Shown here piece by piece: positions 41,500 to 50,245 of a DNA stretch of 64,000 nt; the stretch's first letter is position 1; each line of letters starts with the position of its first letter. The stretch covers positions 1-64,000 of the forward strand of contig NZ_NKTX01000004.1 in assembly GCF_003207815.1 (NCBI RefSeq). Direction: 5' to 3'. This DNA comes from Komagataeibacter oboediens. GTDB lineage: Bacteria; Pseudomonadota; Alphaproteobacteria; Acetobacterales; Acetobacteraceae. The translations under genes were made by a program, and so were the position numbers. The notes below the pieces were generated by a model. It saw nothing but the letters and a program-made list of their open reading frames with translations. It was not told the origin of the DNA and made no database searches.

Positions 41500-42402
41500 A
41501 TGACGGACCAACCCGTGCCCCTGTTCGATACGCTGGTCATTATCGGCCCCGGCCTGATCGGGTCCTCCATCCTGCGGCGCGGCATGGAAGACCGGCGCAT
41601 CGCACGTCGGCTGGTGGCCTGTGACATAAGCCCCGAGGTCCGCGCCCGCGTGACCGAACTGGGCATTGCCGACCGGGTCGAATCCGACCCCGCCACCGCC
41701 GCACGGGGTGCGGACTGCGTGATCATATGCGTGCCGGTGGGTGCGATCGCCATGGTTGCGGCCCAGGTCATGCCGGTCATGAAAAAGGGGGCGATCCTGA
41801 GCGAGGTCGGATCGGTCAAGACCACGGTCATGGAAGCCATGACGCCACTGCTGGCGCAGTATCCCGATATTGCCTTCATTCCCGCGCACCCCATGGCGGG
41901 CACCGAGTTTTCCGGCCCTGATGCCGGGTTCGCCACCCTGTTCGAGGACCGGTGGTGCCTGCTGACCCCGCCCGGACATACCCCGACCGACGCCATCAGG
42001 CGCGTTACGGAATTATGGGAAATGATGGGCGCACGCGTGCGCAGCATGACCGTTGACCACCATGACCGCGTCTGCGCCATTGTCAGCCACCTGCCACACC
42101 TGCTGGCCTTCACCATATGCGGCACGGCGGATGACCTGGCCGATGAAACGCGATCGGAAGTGCTGGATTTCGCGGCATCAGGCTTTCGGGATTTCACCCG
42201 CATCGCAGCGTCCGACCCGACCATGTGGCGCGACATCTTCCTGAACAACCGCGAGGCGCTGCTGGACATGCTCGACCGTTTCATCGCGGATGCGCAGGCC
42301 ATGGGTGACGCCATCCGCACCGGCGATGAAGACGTGATCGTCAGCCGCATCAAGCGCGGCCGAGCCATCCGGCGCAGCCTGATTGAAAACCGACAGGCCT
42401 GA
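41500..42402 (+). CDS. tyrA: prephenate/arogenate dehydrogenase TyrA
   Basis: A 300-residue NAD(P)-dependent dehydrogenase of the tyrosine pathway. The Rossmann motif GPGLIGSS is at 16-23, HPMAGTEFSG near 132 and the catalytic-region SHLPHLLAF in the C-terminal helical domain. It has no ACT or chorismate mutase domain, as in other alphaproteobacterial stand-alone enzymes. I start at MTDQPVPLFD; the frame extends upstream into hpnL sequence. Cyclohexadienyl specificity cannot be resolved by eye. Confidence 0.92.
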   Translation: MTDQPVPLFDTLVIIGPGLIGSSILRRGMEDRRIARRLVACDISPEVRARVTELGIADRVESDPATAARGADCVIICVPVGAIAMVAAQVMPVMKKGAILSEVGSVKTTVMEAMTPLLAQYPDIAFIPAHPMAGTEFSGPDAGFATLFEDRWCLLTPPGHTPTDAIRRVTELWEMMGARVRSMTVDHHDRVCAIVSHLPHLLAFTICGTADDLADETRSEVLDFAASGFRDFTRIAASDPTMWRDIFLNNREALLDMLDRFIADAQAMGDAIRTGDEDVIVSRIKRGRAIRRSLIENRQA

Positions 42403-42490
42403 AAACGGTTTTTCAAAAGATGGAGGTTTCCGGCTGCCGCCTTTTTTCAGACAAGGCGGCGTTTCAGGACGCTTTCTGAAAAAAGCTTCA
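42403..42490 (-). repeat. dispersed double-hairpin repeat, copy E
   Basis: GCTGCCGCCTTTTTTCAGACAAGGCGGC (about 42433-42459) is the GC-stem hairpin, and GCTTTCTGAAAAAAGCTTCAGC the second. It spans the whole gap between tyrA and the convergent pyk, and its right end supplies the pyk stop codon (TGA at 42490-42488). Confidence 0.78.
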
Positions 42491-43927
42491 GCTAACGGTG
42501 GCAATCCGCAGCGTATTGGTGCTGCCCGCCACCCCGAATGGCAGTCCGGCCACGATCACCACCGCGTCTCCCGCTACGCCATAGCCATCGCCCTTGGTCA
42601 CCGCCAGCGCCTGATCCACCACGCTTTCGATATTATGAACGGGGGCTTCCTGCCCGACCGAGACCGCCTGCACACCCCACGCCACCGCCAGCCTGCGGGC
42701 GATGTCATCGGTCGGCGTCAGGCCAAGGATGGGACAGCCCGGCCGTTCCCGCGCAATGCGCAGCGCCGTGCGGCCCGACAGGGTGAAGGCCACCACGGCG
42801 GCGGCATCAAGGGTGGCGGAAATCTGCCGGGCGGCGGCGGCAATCGCGCCGGGCACATCATGGTCGGGGTCGGGGCTGGAGGTTTCCATCTGGCGACGCC
42901 AGACCTCGTCTTCCTCCACCCTGCGCACGATCCGGTCCATGATGGCGACGGCTTCACGCGGATATGACCCCACCGCCGTTTCGGCCGACAGCATGACGGC
43001 ATCCGCCCCGTCAAACACGGCCGTCGCCACGTCGGACGCCTCCGCGCGGGTAGGAGTGGGGGCGGAAACCATGCTTTCCAGCATCTGGGTCGCCACCACG
43101 ACGGGGCGACCAAGCTGCCGGGCAACGCGGATGATGCGCTTCTGCGCCAGCGGCACGCGTTCAGGAGGCAATTCGACACCCAGGTCGCCACGTGCCACCA
43201 TCACCGCGTCCGACAGAGCGACGATTTCGTGCAGGTTGTCCATGGCCTGCGGCTTTTCCAGCTTGGTCATGATCCATGCCCGGCCAGCAGCCAGTTTCCG
43301 GGCTTCGCGCACGTCTGCGGGGCGCTGCACGAAGGATAGGCCGACATATTCGATGCCAAGGTCCAGCGCAAAGGCCATATCCACCCGGTCCTTGTCCGTC
43401 AGCGCGGGAATGGGCAGGACCACATCGGGCACGTTGACCCCCTTGTGATCCGACAGTGGACCACCCAGCACGACCTCCGTCAAAAGGAAATCATCGCCAC
43501 GCCCGCACACCCGCAACGCCAGCCGCCCGTCGTCAAGCAGCAGGGTGCTGCCCTCGGCGGCGGCGGCAATGATTTCGGGATGCGGCAGGCAGACCCGGGT
43601 CTCGTTCCCCGGTGTGGGATCAAGGTCCAGCCGGAACCGTGCACCAGCACTCAGCTGCACCTTCCCATTGGAAAAATGGCCTACGCGCAGTTTTGGCCCC
43701 TGCACGTCGGCCAGAATGCCAATGGGGCGGCCCAGTTCGGCCTCGACATCACGAATCACGGCATGGCGGGCCGCATGGTCGGCATGGGTGCCGTGGGAAA
43801 AATTGAGCCGGAATACATCCACCCCCGCCACAGCCAGCGCACGGATGGTCGCGTGATCTGACGTGGCCGGACCCAGGGTTGACACGATCTTGGTCCGGCG
43901 CAGGGCGCGATAGGGGGTATCCGGCAT
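42488..43927 (-). CDS. pyk: pyruvate kinase
   Basis: A 479-residue glycolytic enzyme making pyruvate and ATP from phosphoenolpyruvate. Motifs: RRTKIVSTLGPAT, LNFSHG, the catalytic Lys in MTKLEKPQAM, and the VMVARGDLGVELP and TPTRAEASDVATAV blocks. A C-terminal alpha/beta domain follows. I start at MPDTPYRALRR with GGAGAAGAA just upstream; the frame runs 141 bases further into the SH3 gene and is not needed. It is the last gene of a likely thiF-dsrE-SH3-pyk run. Confidence 0.95.
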   Translation of the reverse strand: MPDTPYRALRRTKIVSTLGPATSDHATIRALAVAGVDVFRLNFSHGTHADHAARHAVIRDVEAELGRPIGILADVQGPKLRVGHFSNGKVQLSAGARFRLDLDPTPGNETRVCLPHPEIIAAAAEGSTLLLDDGRLALRVCGRGDDFLLTEVVLGGPLSDHKGVNVPDVVLPIPALTDKDRVDMAFALDLGIEYVGLSFVQRPADVREARKLAAGRAWIMTKLEKPQAMDNLHEIVALSDAVMVARGDLGVELPPERVPLAQKRIIRVARQLGRPVVVATQMLESMVSAPTPTRAEASDVATAVFDGADAVMLSAETAVGSYPREAVAIMDRIVRRVEEDEVWRRQMETSSPDPDHDVPGAIAAAARQISATLDAAAVVAFTLSGRTALRIARERPGCPILGLTPTDDIARRLAVAWGVQAVSVGQEAPVHNIESVVDQALAVTKGDGYGVAGDAVVIVAGLPFGVAGSTNTLRIATVS

Positions 43928-43956
43928 TTTCTTCTCCAGCCTGTTTCCATCAGTCA

Positions 43957-44949
43957 TCAGGAGGGGGATATGACCTCCTGCGGCAACAGCCCCCACATCG
44001 TGCTGCGTTCCAGCCAGCCGCTGTACTGCTTGACCGATACCTTGCACCACGACGTTCCCGCCTGACACTGGCGCACGGTGCCCACCACGCCGGGGCGCAG
44101 CACGGCCACGACGGATGATGTCGGGCTGGCATCCGAACGCAGCATGACCGCACCCTTTATGTCCGCCGCATCAGCCACATCCGCCACGTGGCCGACAATG
44201 CGCGTATCCGCCCGGCCGATCACGTCGGTTTCCTTGGCGGTGGGCTGGCCTGCCTGCTGGGCATCGCCCTGTGGGGGCAGTCCCGGAATGACAAACGTGC
44301 GGGTTCCCACCAGGGTTGCCTGATGGACCCAGCCCTTCTGGCCATCCGAATCCTCCACCAGGCGCCAGACATCGAACTCACGCTCGATTTTCACCGGCAG
44401 GCCGCGACGGTGGTACACCCAGTCAATGGGATAGCGCTGGCCCGGCCCGGTGCGCAGGTTGACCTCATCCGCACGAAATGCGGCAAAGCGCGGCAGCGGC
44501 AGGCCGGTCACGCTGCCCTTGGTGTTATCCACCGGGGCAAGCGTCGCAGGTGATGTATCAGGCGCGGAAGCCGCCGTCGCATGCGCAGGCGGCGCAGGCT
44601 GCTGTGCACTACCGGCAACGGCAGCCGCCCCCGCGCCGGTCGCGGCCCCCGCCGCCGCACCGGCCACGGCAGCAGCATGGTGGTGGCGGTGCCCCCCTGC
44701 CGCGTGGGCTTTCTTCTCTTTACCCGCATGGGCATGGGTGGACGCCGTGCCCAGGGATGTCGTGCCGGCCGCTGTCTTGCCATGATGGGCGTGATGGTGT
44801 GACGTGGCCTGCGCCACGGCACGATCCATATGCCCCCCACCCATAAGCAGAACCGCCGCACAGGCTGTCAGATACCCCCACCGCACGGGGGCGCGGGACG
44901 GCACACGGGCCGGTCGCGCAAGGAATTCATGCCGCACGCACTGCGCCAT
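43957..44949 (-). CDS. exported SH3-domain protein with His/Ala-rich region
   Basis: A 330-residue protein with an N-terminal hydrophobic segment (about 24-46), a low-complexity His/Ala/Gly/Thr-rich region (50-140, several HHHAHH and HRHHHAAA runs), and a C-terminal half with two bacterial SH3-like (DUF1058 type) units. The first begins EVNLRTGPGQRYPIDWVY, the second VMLRSDASPTSS. Such proteins bind cell-wall peptides. The His-rich part might bind metal, which is inference. 15 bases downstream of the dsrE-like gene and 29 upstream of pyk. Confidence 0.82.
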   Translation of the reverse strand: MAQCVRHEFLARPARVPSRAPVRWGYLTACAAVLLMGGGHMDRAVAQATSHHHAHHGKTAAGTTSLGTASTHAHAGKEKKAHAAGGHRHHHAAAVAGAAAGAATGAGAAAVAGSAQQPAPPAHATAASAPDTSPATLAPVDNTKGSVTGLPLPRFAAFRADEVNLRTGPGQRYPIDWVYHRRGLPVKIEREFDVWRLVEDSDGQKGWVHQATLVGTRTFVIPGLPPQGDAQQAGQPTAKETDVIGRADTRIVGHVADVADAADIKGAVMLRSDASPTSSVVAVLRPGVVGTVRQCQAGTSWCKVSVKQYSGWLERSTMWGLLPQEVISPS

Positions 44950-44964
44950 CGTGTTCTCTGATCC

Positions 44965-45351
44965 TTACAGGGTTATGATCTGCCGCCCCCGGGCGGCTTC
45001 AAGAAAAGCGGGCACACCCGCCACCTGCACGCCAGGCAGCAGGCGGTCCGCCGGAAGATCGCACAGTTTCAGCGCTGCTTCACAGGCCATAAGTGTCGCA
45101 TCCAGTTCAATTACCGCATCGCGCAACGTATCCATGCCCGCGACCCCACGCGCGCGCACCAATGCATCATCACCCGCATCATGCAGCCCGATCCAGTCAC
45201 GCGCCAGCGCATGCACCCCGCGTCCCGCCGCGAACATGATGACGGGACGGCCAATGGCCAGCGCGCCTGCCGCCATTACGAACGCATAATGCGCACGGGC
45301 ATATGCGCCATCATATAACAGGATAGCCAGCGCCCCGTCGTCACGCATCAT
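44965..45351 (-). CDS. DsrE/DsrF-like small protein
   Basis: A 128-residue alpha/beta protein of DsrE-like build (ALAILLYDGAYARAHYAF, VIMFAAGRGVHAL, and a late CEAALKLCDLPADRLLPGV with two cysteines). DsrE-like proteins carry persulfide sulfur in relay systems. Its start overlaps the stop of the E1-like gene by four bases, so a joint role in sulfur transfer is plausible but unproven. Confidence 0.72.
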   Translation of the reverse strand: MMRDDGALAILLYDGAYARAHYAFVMAAGALAIGRPVIMFAAGRGVHALARDWIGLHDAGDDALVRARGVAGMDTLRDAVIELDATLMACEAALKLCDLPADRLLPGVQVAGVPAFLEAARGRQIITL

Positions 45352-46172
45352 GATGCCGTCCCTTCCGGCACCCCGCAGGCCACAGGGGCTGCGTCACGGT
45401 GGGCGGACAGGTCGTAAATGGCCGGATGCGCACCACACAGCGCGCAGTCAGGATCAGCCGGCAGGGTAATGGTATGGAAACGCATGGCCAGCGCGTCCCA
45501 CACCAGCAGCCGTCCGGCAAGGCTTTCGCCGATCTGCAGGATTTCCTTCAGCGCCTCGGTCGCCTGTAACGTGCCCATCACCCCTGTCACCGCGCCGAAC
45601 ACGCCCGCTTCCGCGCAGGACGGCACCGTGCCCGCAGGCGGGGCTTCGGGATACAGGCAGCGATAGCATGGACCGCCCGGGCGGAACGTGGACAGCTGTC
45701 CCTCGAACCGCAGCACGGCGGCGGAGATCAGGGTCCGTCGTTCCAGCGCGCAGGCATCGGCCACAAGGTAGCGGGTGGCGAAATTATCGCAGCCATCACA
45801 CACAATGTCGTAGTCACGCACCAGCGCGCGGGCGTTGTCGGCTGTCATCCGGGCGTTATGACAATCGACCCGTGTTCCCGGATTGATCGCATGCATGGCG
45901 CGGGCGGCCGACTCGACTTTCGGCTGACCGATCCGGTCGGTCACGTGGGCGATCTGGCGCTGCAGGTTGGACAGTTCGACCACATCGTCATCCACCAGCC
46001 CGATCCGCCCGACACCCGCGGCGGCAAGATAGAGTGCGACGGGAGAACCCAGCCCCCCCGCGCCGACAATCAGAACACTGGCCTTTTTCAAGGCGTCCTG
46101 CCCCGTTCCACCAACTTCGGGCAGGAGAATGTGGCGCGCGTAGCGCTGAATTTCGTCTTCGGAAAAATTCAT
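45348..46172 (-). CDS. ThiF/MoeB/HesA-family E1-like adenylyltransferase
   Basis: A 274-residue enzyme that adenylates the C-terminus of a ubiquitin-like sulfur carrier (MoaD or ThiS). The nucleotide loop is VGAGGLGSPVALYLAAAG. The DDDVVELSNLQRQ and CDGCDNFATR motifs are conserved, and zinc cysteines lie in CYRCLYPE and CALCG. I start at MNFSEDEIQRYARH with GGAGG upstream. There is no rhodanese domain, so it is MoeB/ThiF-like; which one cannot be told. Overlaps the dsrE-like gene in ATGA. Confidence 0.92.
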   Translation of the reverse strand: MNFSEDEIQRYARHILLPEVGGTGQDALKKASVLIVGAGGLGSPVALYLAAAGVGRIGLVDDDVVELSNLQRQIAHVTDRIGQPKVESAARAMHAINPGTRVDCHNARMTADNARALVRDYDIVCDGCDNFATRYLVADACALERRTLISAAVLRFEGQLSTFRPGGPCYRCLYPEAPPAGTVPSCAEAGVFGAVTGVMGTLQATEALKEILQIGESLAGRLLVWDALAMRFHTITLPADPDCALCGAHPAIYDLSAHRDAAPVACGVPEGTAS

Positions 46173-46370
46173 CCCTGCCTCCTGCCCCGACCGGTCGCGC
46201 ATCCATGGCGGATACACCGCGCCCGGTGCGGGATGCAGCCGGATGCGCCGGACATCAGATCACGATTACGTGATAATTTCTTCAACCAATCATGAAACCA
46301 ATGCATGCCGGATATGTTTCCAGTATAGTCCAATAACAGCCGTGAAACCATCTGGGGGGAGTATAAATCA

Positions 46371-46994
46371 ATGTCTTATCTTTCCCGCATGGAAATTCCC
46401 GACAGCATCGCCACCCTGCGCCGCCAGCAGGCGCGCTGGGTCTGTGCGGGCACACTGGCGGCGGCCACAACGCTGTACGCCACGTCACCGTTCTTCACGC
46501 TGTGGTCCATCACGTCGGCCATCCGCACGCATGACATGGGCAGCCTGAATACCTGTCTCAAATGGGAATCGGTGCGCAACGGGCTGAAGACGCAGGCGGT
46601 CGATACCCTGCTTGGTCCCCAGCACGCGGATGACGAACTGCCGGAATTCGGCTCATCCTTCGCGTCATCCGCCATGTCGAACGCCATTGACGAGGAAGTG
46701 CGCCCAGACAAGCTGGGCATGCTGGTGGATCATCTCCTGCCACATGAACAGCCAGGCGCGCCGCAGACCCTGTTTGGCCTGATGCGGCATGTGCACATGC
46801 ATTTCACCCATCCGGGCGTGTTCGAGGCAAGCGTGATCATGCCAGGGCATGAAAACGAAACACCGCTGCGCCTGCAGATGCGCATCCATGCCTTCCAGTG
46901 GAAGATCCATCGCGTGGACCTGCCCGCCCCCAGGCACGACCCGCTGGTCGAGGCATCGGCAGGGCCCGTGCCCCAGCCACTTACCCAGCCCTGA
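46371..46994 (+). CDS. DUF2939 protein
   Basis: A 207-residue protein with one membrane or signal segment (about 23-45, WVCAGTLAAATTLYATSPFFTLW), then SAIRTHDMGSLNTCLKWESVRNGLKTQ, which fits the DUF2939 pattern of an N-terminal anchor and small alpha/beta domain. Function unknown. It is divergent from the E1-like gene and convergent with the DUF3126 gene, with a strong hairpin in between. Confidence 0.72.
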   Translation: MSYLSRMEIPDSIATLRRQQARWVCAGTLAAATTLYATSPFFTLWSITSAIRTHDMGSLNTCLKWESVRNGLKTQAVDTLLGPQHADDELPEFGSSFASSAMSNAIDEEVRPDKLGMLVDHLLPHEQPGAPQTLFGLMRHVHMHFTHPGVFEASVIMPGHENETPLRLQMRIHAFQWKIHRVDLPAPRHDPLVEASAGPVPQPLTQP

Positions 46995-47000
46995 CACGCA

Positions 47001-47032
47001 GGCCATGGCGGAAGGCTGCTTCCGCCATGGCC
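47001..47032. terminator. bidirectional hairpin between convergent genes
   Basis: A 14-bp perfect stem (GGCCATGGCGGAAG with CTTCCGCCATGGCC) around a four-base loop, between the DUF2939 and DUF3126 stops. There is no U run, so termination may be weak or factor-assisted, but position and stem strength fit. Confidence 0.65.
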
Positions 47033-47042
47033 CGTGAGGAAA

Positions 47043-47270
47043 TTACTTCGGCGCGGGGAGATCTTCTTCCAGAACGGTCATGTGGACGGCGTAGGACACT
47101 TCGCCTTCGTCCTCGTCACGGTGGACCGTACCCACCACTTCACCATTGACCGCCAGTTCGACGGACAGACCGGCACGCGGCGGTGCATTGACCGTCAGCC
47201 CCGGCGAACCCAGCAGACGGCGCAGGCAGACCTGAAGACGCGAAATTTCGGAAGAGGACATGGCAGCCAT
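47043..47270 (-). CDS. DUF3126 small protein
   Basis: A 75-residue protein with EISRLQVCLRRLLGSPGLTV and ELAVNGEVVGTVHRDEDEGEVSY, the layout of alphaproteobacterial DUF3126. It is cytosolic, of unknown function. The start is at 47270 or at the Met three codons later (47261); the frame reaches 47342, but the upstream part looks non-coding. Confidence 0.78.
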   Translation of the reverse strand: MAAMSSSEISRLQVCLRRLLGSPGLTVNAPPRAGLSVELAVNGEVVGTVHRDEDEGEVSYAVHMTVLEEDLPAPK

Positions 47271-47534
47271 GAAACGTATGTTCTCCAAAATGGCAGGACC
47301 CGCCAGAAATAGGATCAGGGCCGGATATGGCCCGGTGGTCAACGCGCGTGGCAGGTCCGGTCAGGATCGCGCGGCTGCCCCGCTACAGCGCGGGCATCGC
47401 CGCAGGCTATAGGCACATGTGTGCGCCCCTGCAACCGCGTGCCCATGATTTTCCCCAACGCCGCCGCGCCCCTGCCACGTTTCCCCGGTTCCATGACCAT
47501 ACCGCAACACCAGTAAGAAGGGAGAACAAAGACC

Positions 47535-48089
47535 ATGCGCCTACGATCTTTTCCCCGGCTGATGCTGCTTGTGGCCCTGCTTGCTCCCCCCATCGGGCTG
47601 ACAGCTCTTGCCGCCAGCCTGCCACAGCCCGGCACGATCACCGAAACCAGCCTGGATCTGAACGCGCGCAGCCTGTCACGCCAGATCCATGAAGATGGCG
47701 CAGAGGCCACGGTCAGGACACTGGACACGCATCGGGCATGGCCGCGCCTGCGCCGTGCCGTGGCGGCGGGATGGGGAGGGTGGATCGAACTGGTGCCCGA
47801 CCTGATCGCCCATACGGATGACGCGACCACGCGCCAGCTGCGCACTGCCCTGCGTCAGGCGTTGCCACGTAATCCGCATGCCGTCCTGTCGGTTCTGGAC
47901 CCCGGCAACGGGCCGCTGCTGGGGGCGGGGGCACTGTGCACCCCGCATGGCATGCCCGCCCGCTGGACCCGTGACAGCATTCACGCCATCAGCGCCGAAC
48001 ATGACATTCACCTGACCCATCAGGTCAATGACTGCCTGGCTGCACTGTCAGCCAGTGCGGCTACTGGAACGGCAAATAGCGGAACGTGA
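47535..48089 (+). CDS. secreted hypothetical protein
   Basis: A 184-residue protein with a clear signal peptide (about 1-27, SFPRLMLLVALLAPPIGLTALAA). The mature part is helical and arginine-rich with two cysteines (CTPHGMP and DCLAAL), which could form a disulfide. I do not recognise a family. The 3' end overlaps the convergent porin gene by 29 bases. Coding support comes from the signal peptide and codon pattern. Confidence 0.65.
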   Translation: MRLRSFPRLMLLVALLAPPIGLTALAASLPQPGTITETSLDLNARSLSRQIHEDGAEATVRTLDTHRAWPRLRRAVAAGWGGWIELVPDLIAHTDDATTRQLRTALRQALPRNPHAVLSVLDPGNGPLLGAGALCTPHGMPARWTRDSIHAISAEHDIHLTHQVNDCLAALSASAATGTANSGT

Positions 48090-49941
48090 CGTAAATGGTG
48101 TTCCCCCCCGTGGTGGGGGACGCCCCGTCTCCGCCCTTATAGGCGAATTTGCGCAGGTAGGTGTACTGCACGCCCGTCATCACCGCACCATAGCCACCCT
48201 GCAGCACATGCCACCAGCCGCCCACCGTCAGGTCGGCCAGGGTATGGGTCTGGGCATCACAGCTGCCGCCGGTGATCATTTCCACATTACAGCTGCTCAG
48301 GGCCAGGTCATTCACACCATAGCCATACTGGTTGCCATCCGTACCGGTATAGGTGCGCCGCCCGGCATGCTCCACGCCGCCATACAGATAAACCAGCAGG
48401 TCGGGTGTCGGATGCCCAATCAGCCCCATGCTGCCGATGATTTCAGGAATGGGCGCGGGCGTGCCATTGGCCTTGAACGTGGCGTCGGGCAGCATGCCGG
48501 GGCCATAGCGGCCAATGCCCTCACCCGCCAGCACATTGCCGGTAAACTGCAGGAAACGTGGAATGACATGCACCGTCACGTCACCGCCGACGCCCCCCGC
48601 AAACGACACCCGTTCACGGATCGGACCGCCATTGGCTGATTGCGACATGGCCTTGAACCAGCGCGCGAGGCCGTAAATTTCGTAATGCGCGGGCTTGGTG
48701 TCCAGCGCGCCCTTCAGCACGATGTCCGGCGCGACATCCATGCTGTATTTGGCATTGGGGTTGAGCATGCCGGCACCTGCATTGCTATAGAGCAGGTGCG
48801 TACCGGACTGGAGGGTATTATTGATCAGCATGGGATGGTCGCCACCGCCTGCACACGTGTCATTCGTGGAATCAACATCCGAGCAGCTTCCCGACGCGGC
48901 GTAAGCCACCTGCGGTGCCTCCAGCGACAGCCCCAGCCACCATTTGCGACCGAAATCCTTGATGAAGCGGATCTGCGGCACGCGGGTGAACACGATACCC
49001 GGTATCTGGTTGTTATCGACCACCGGCGGCAGCTGTTCATGACGTGACAGCAGGCCCTGCGTATAGCCCGTGGTCAGGCTCCATGCCTGCCCCGCCAGTA
49101 CGTGGAACCCCCATTTCGTGTTGCTGTAGGTCATGTACGCCTGCCGGATTCGCGGCGTGTAGCTATTGGTCTGGTAACTGTTGGCAGTGCCCGCGGCCCC
49201 ACCGAAATCGGTTTCGATATAGCCCGACAGGGTCTCGTCCTTGGTGGGCGATCCCTGCAGCAGCACGCTCAGGCGCGTCAGCTGCGCGGACGGGCGGTAT
49301 TCGCCCGTATGGGCGTTGGGACTGTTGGCATAGGGGAAGCTGCCCCAGCTTGTGGCAGGTCCGCTGGTCAGGTTCTTGCTGCGGTAGATGTTCGAGAAAT
49401 CAATGAATCCACCCAGCCGCACCGATACCCCGCCAATGCGGAAAATGGGCGGCAGGCTGTCCACGCCCGTCTGGGTAATGGCCAGCGGGCTGGAGGAATC
49501 AAGGTCGAGCCGGGGCTGGGTGGGGACGATGGATTCCGTCATGGTGTTTTCGGCCGCGGCGGCCGCCTGCGCGTCATCCGACAGGGTCGGGCCGCCAATG
49601 GTCAGGCGCGACAGGTCGGGCATGGCCGTGATCTGACCCATCGTGCTGGTGCCGGATGCCCCCCCGCCCGACGGGTGGCCGCCAGACCGCAGCGTGCGCC
49701 CGGCCACGACATGCTGGCTGCCATGCGTCATGCCGTGATGGGCTTCCAGTTGTTCGACCTTGGCTTCCAGCCGCCGCATTTCAGCGTGCAGGGCGCGGAT
49801 TTCCGCCATGTCATCCGCACGGGCACCCTCGGATACGACCATGCCACCCAGCATGACCACCAGCCCGCCCAGCAGCAGGCGCGGCCGGCGTACCCCGTCG
49901 GGATGACAGGAACCACGATCCACTTTCCAACAGTAATCCAT
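48061..49941 (-). CDS. DcaP-like outer-membrane porin
   Basis: A 626-residue exported protein. A signal segment (about 22-42, LLLGGLVVMLGGMVVSEGARA) is followed by a short coiled coil (MAEIRALHAEMRRLEAKVEQ), a low-complexity linker, and a long beta-barrel region with alternating aromatic strands: VRLGGFIDFSN, RLSVLLQGSP, YIETDFGG, HVLAGQAWS. This matches DcaP-type trimeric porins, which admit small organic acids or carbon sources. It ends in Phe-Gln, not quite the usual terminal Phe. The frame extends to 50076 but that part has no signal-peptide logic. Confidence 0.8.
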   Translation of the reverse strand: MDYCWKVDRGSCHPDGVRRPRLLLGGLVVMLGGMVVSEGARADDMAEIRALHAEMRRLEAKVEQLEAHHGMTHGSQHVVAGRTLRSGGHPSGGGASGTSTMGQITAMPDLSRLTIGGPTLSDDAQAAAAAENTMTESIVPTQPRLDLDSSSPLAITQTGVDSLPPIFRIGGVSVRLGGFIDFSNIYRSKNLTSGPATSWGSFPYANSPNAHTGEYRPSAQLTRLSVLLQGSPTKDETLSGYIETDFGGAAGTANSYQTNSYTPRIRQAYMTYSNTKWGFHVLAGQAWSLTTGYTQGLLSRHEQLPPVVDNNQIPGIVFTRVPQIRFIKDFGRKWWLGLSLEAPQVAYAASGSCSDVDSTNDTCAGGGDHPMLINNTLQSGTHLLYSNAGAGMLNPNAKYSMDVAPDIVLKGALDTKPAHYEIYGLARWFKAMSQSANGGPIRERVSFAGGVGGDVTVHVIPRFLQFTGNVLAGEGIGRYGPGMLPDATFKANGTPAPIPEIIGSMGLIGHPTPDLLVYLYGGVEHAGRRTYTGTDGNQYGYGVNDLALSSCNVEMITGGSCDAQTHTLADLTVGGWWHVLQGGYGAVMTGVQYTYLRKFAYKGGDGASPTTGGNTIYVTFRYLPFQ

Positions 49942-50245
49942 CAGTCTGGCGCGTCTGCCCCTGAACATACGGTTAATAAAAAACCACCTGTCCGCGCCCG
50001 ATGCATGTACTGATGATGAATACAGTAACAAACGGACGCGGCAGATAAAAAACCACTCCCTTTCCTTATCCGGCATACGCCGGATGGAATAGAGGAATGG
50101 CCTGCACCCTATATAGAAAAAACGTTCAACTGCTATGCATTAACTATTCTCATGCACGGCATATATTCGCATGATTGCGTTTATTCCACACCATTCCTTC
50201 CCTTAACTCAAGACCTCGACATGGCTGAATGAAGGAGTAATGGAC
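49942..50245. other. divergent promoter region between porin and aquaporin-like genes
   Basis: About 300 bases, AT-richer than its neighbours. No gene supported beyond the possible 45-codon upstream extension of the porin frame. It should hold promoters for both directions. No repeat or operator stands out. Confidence 0.5.
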
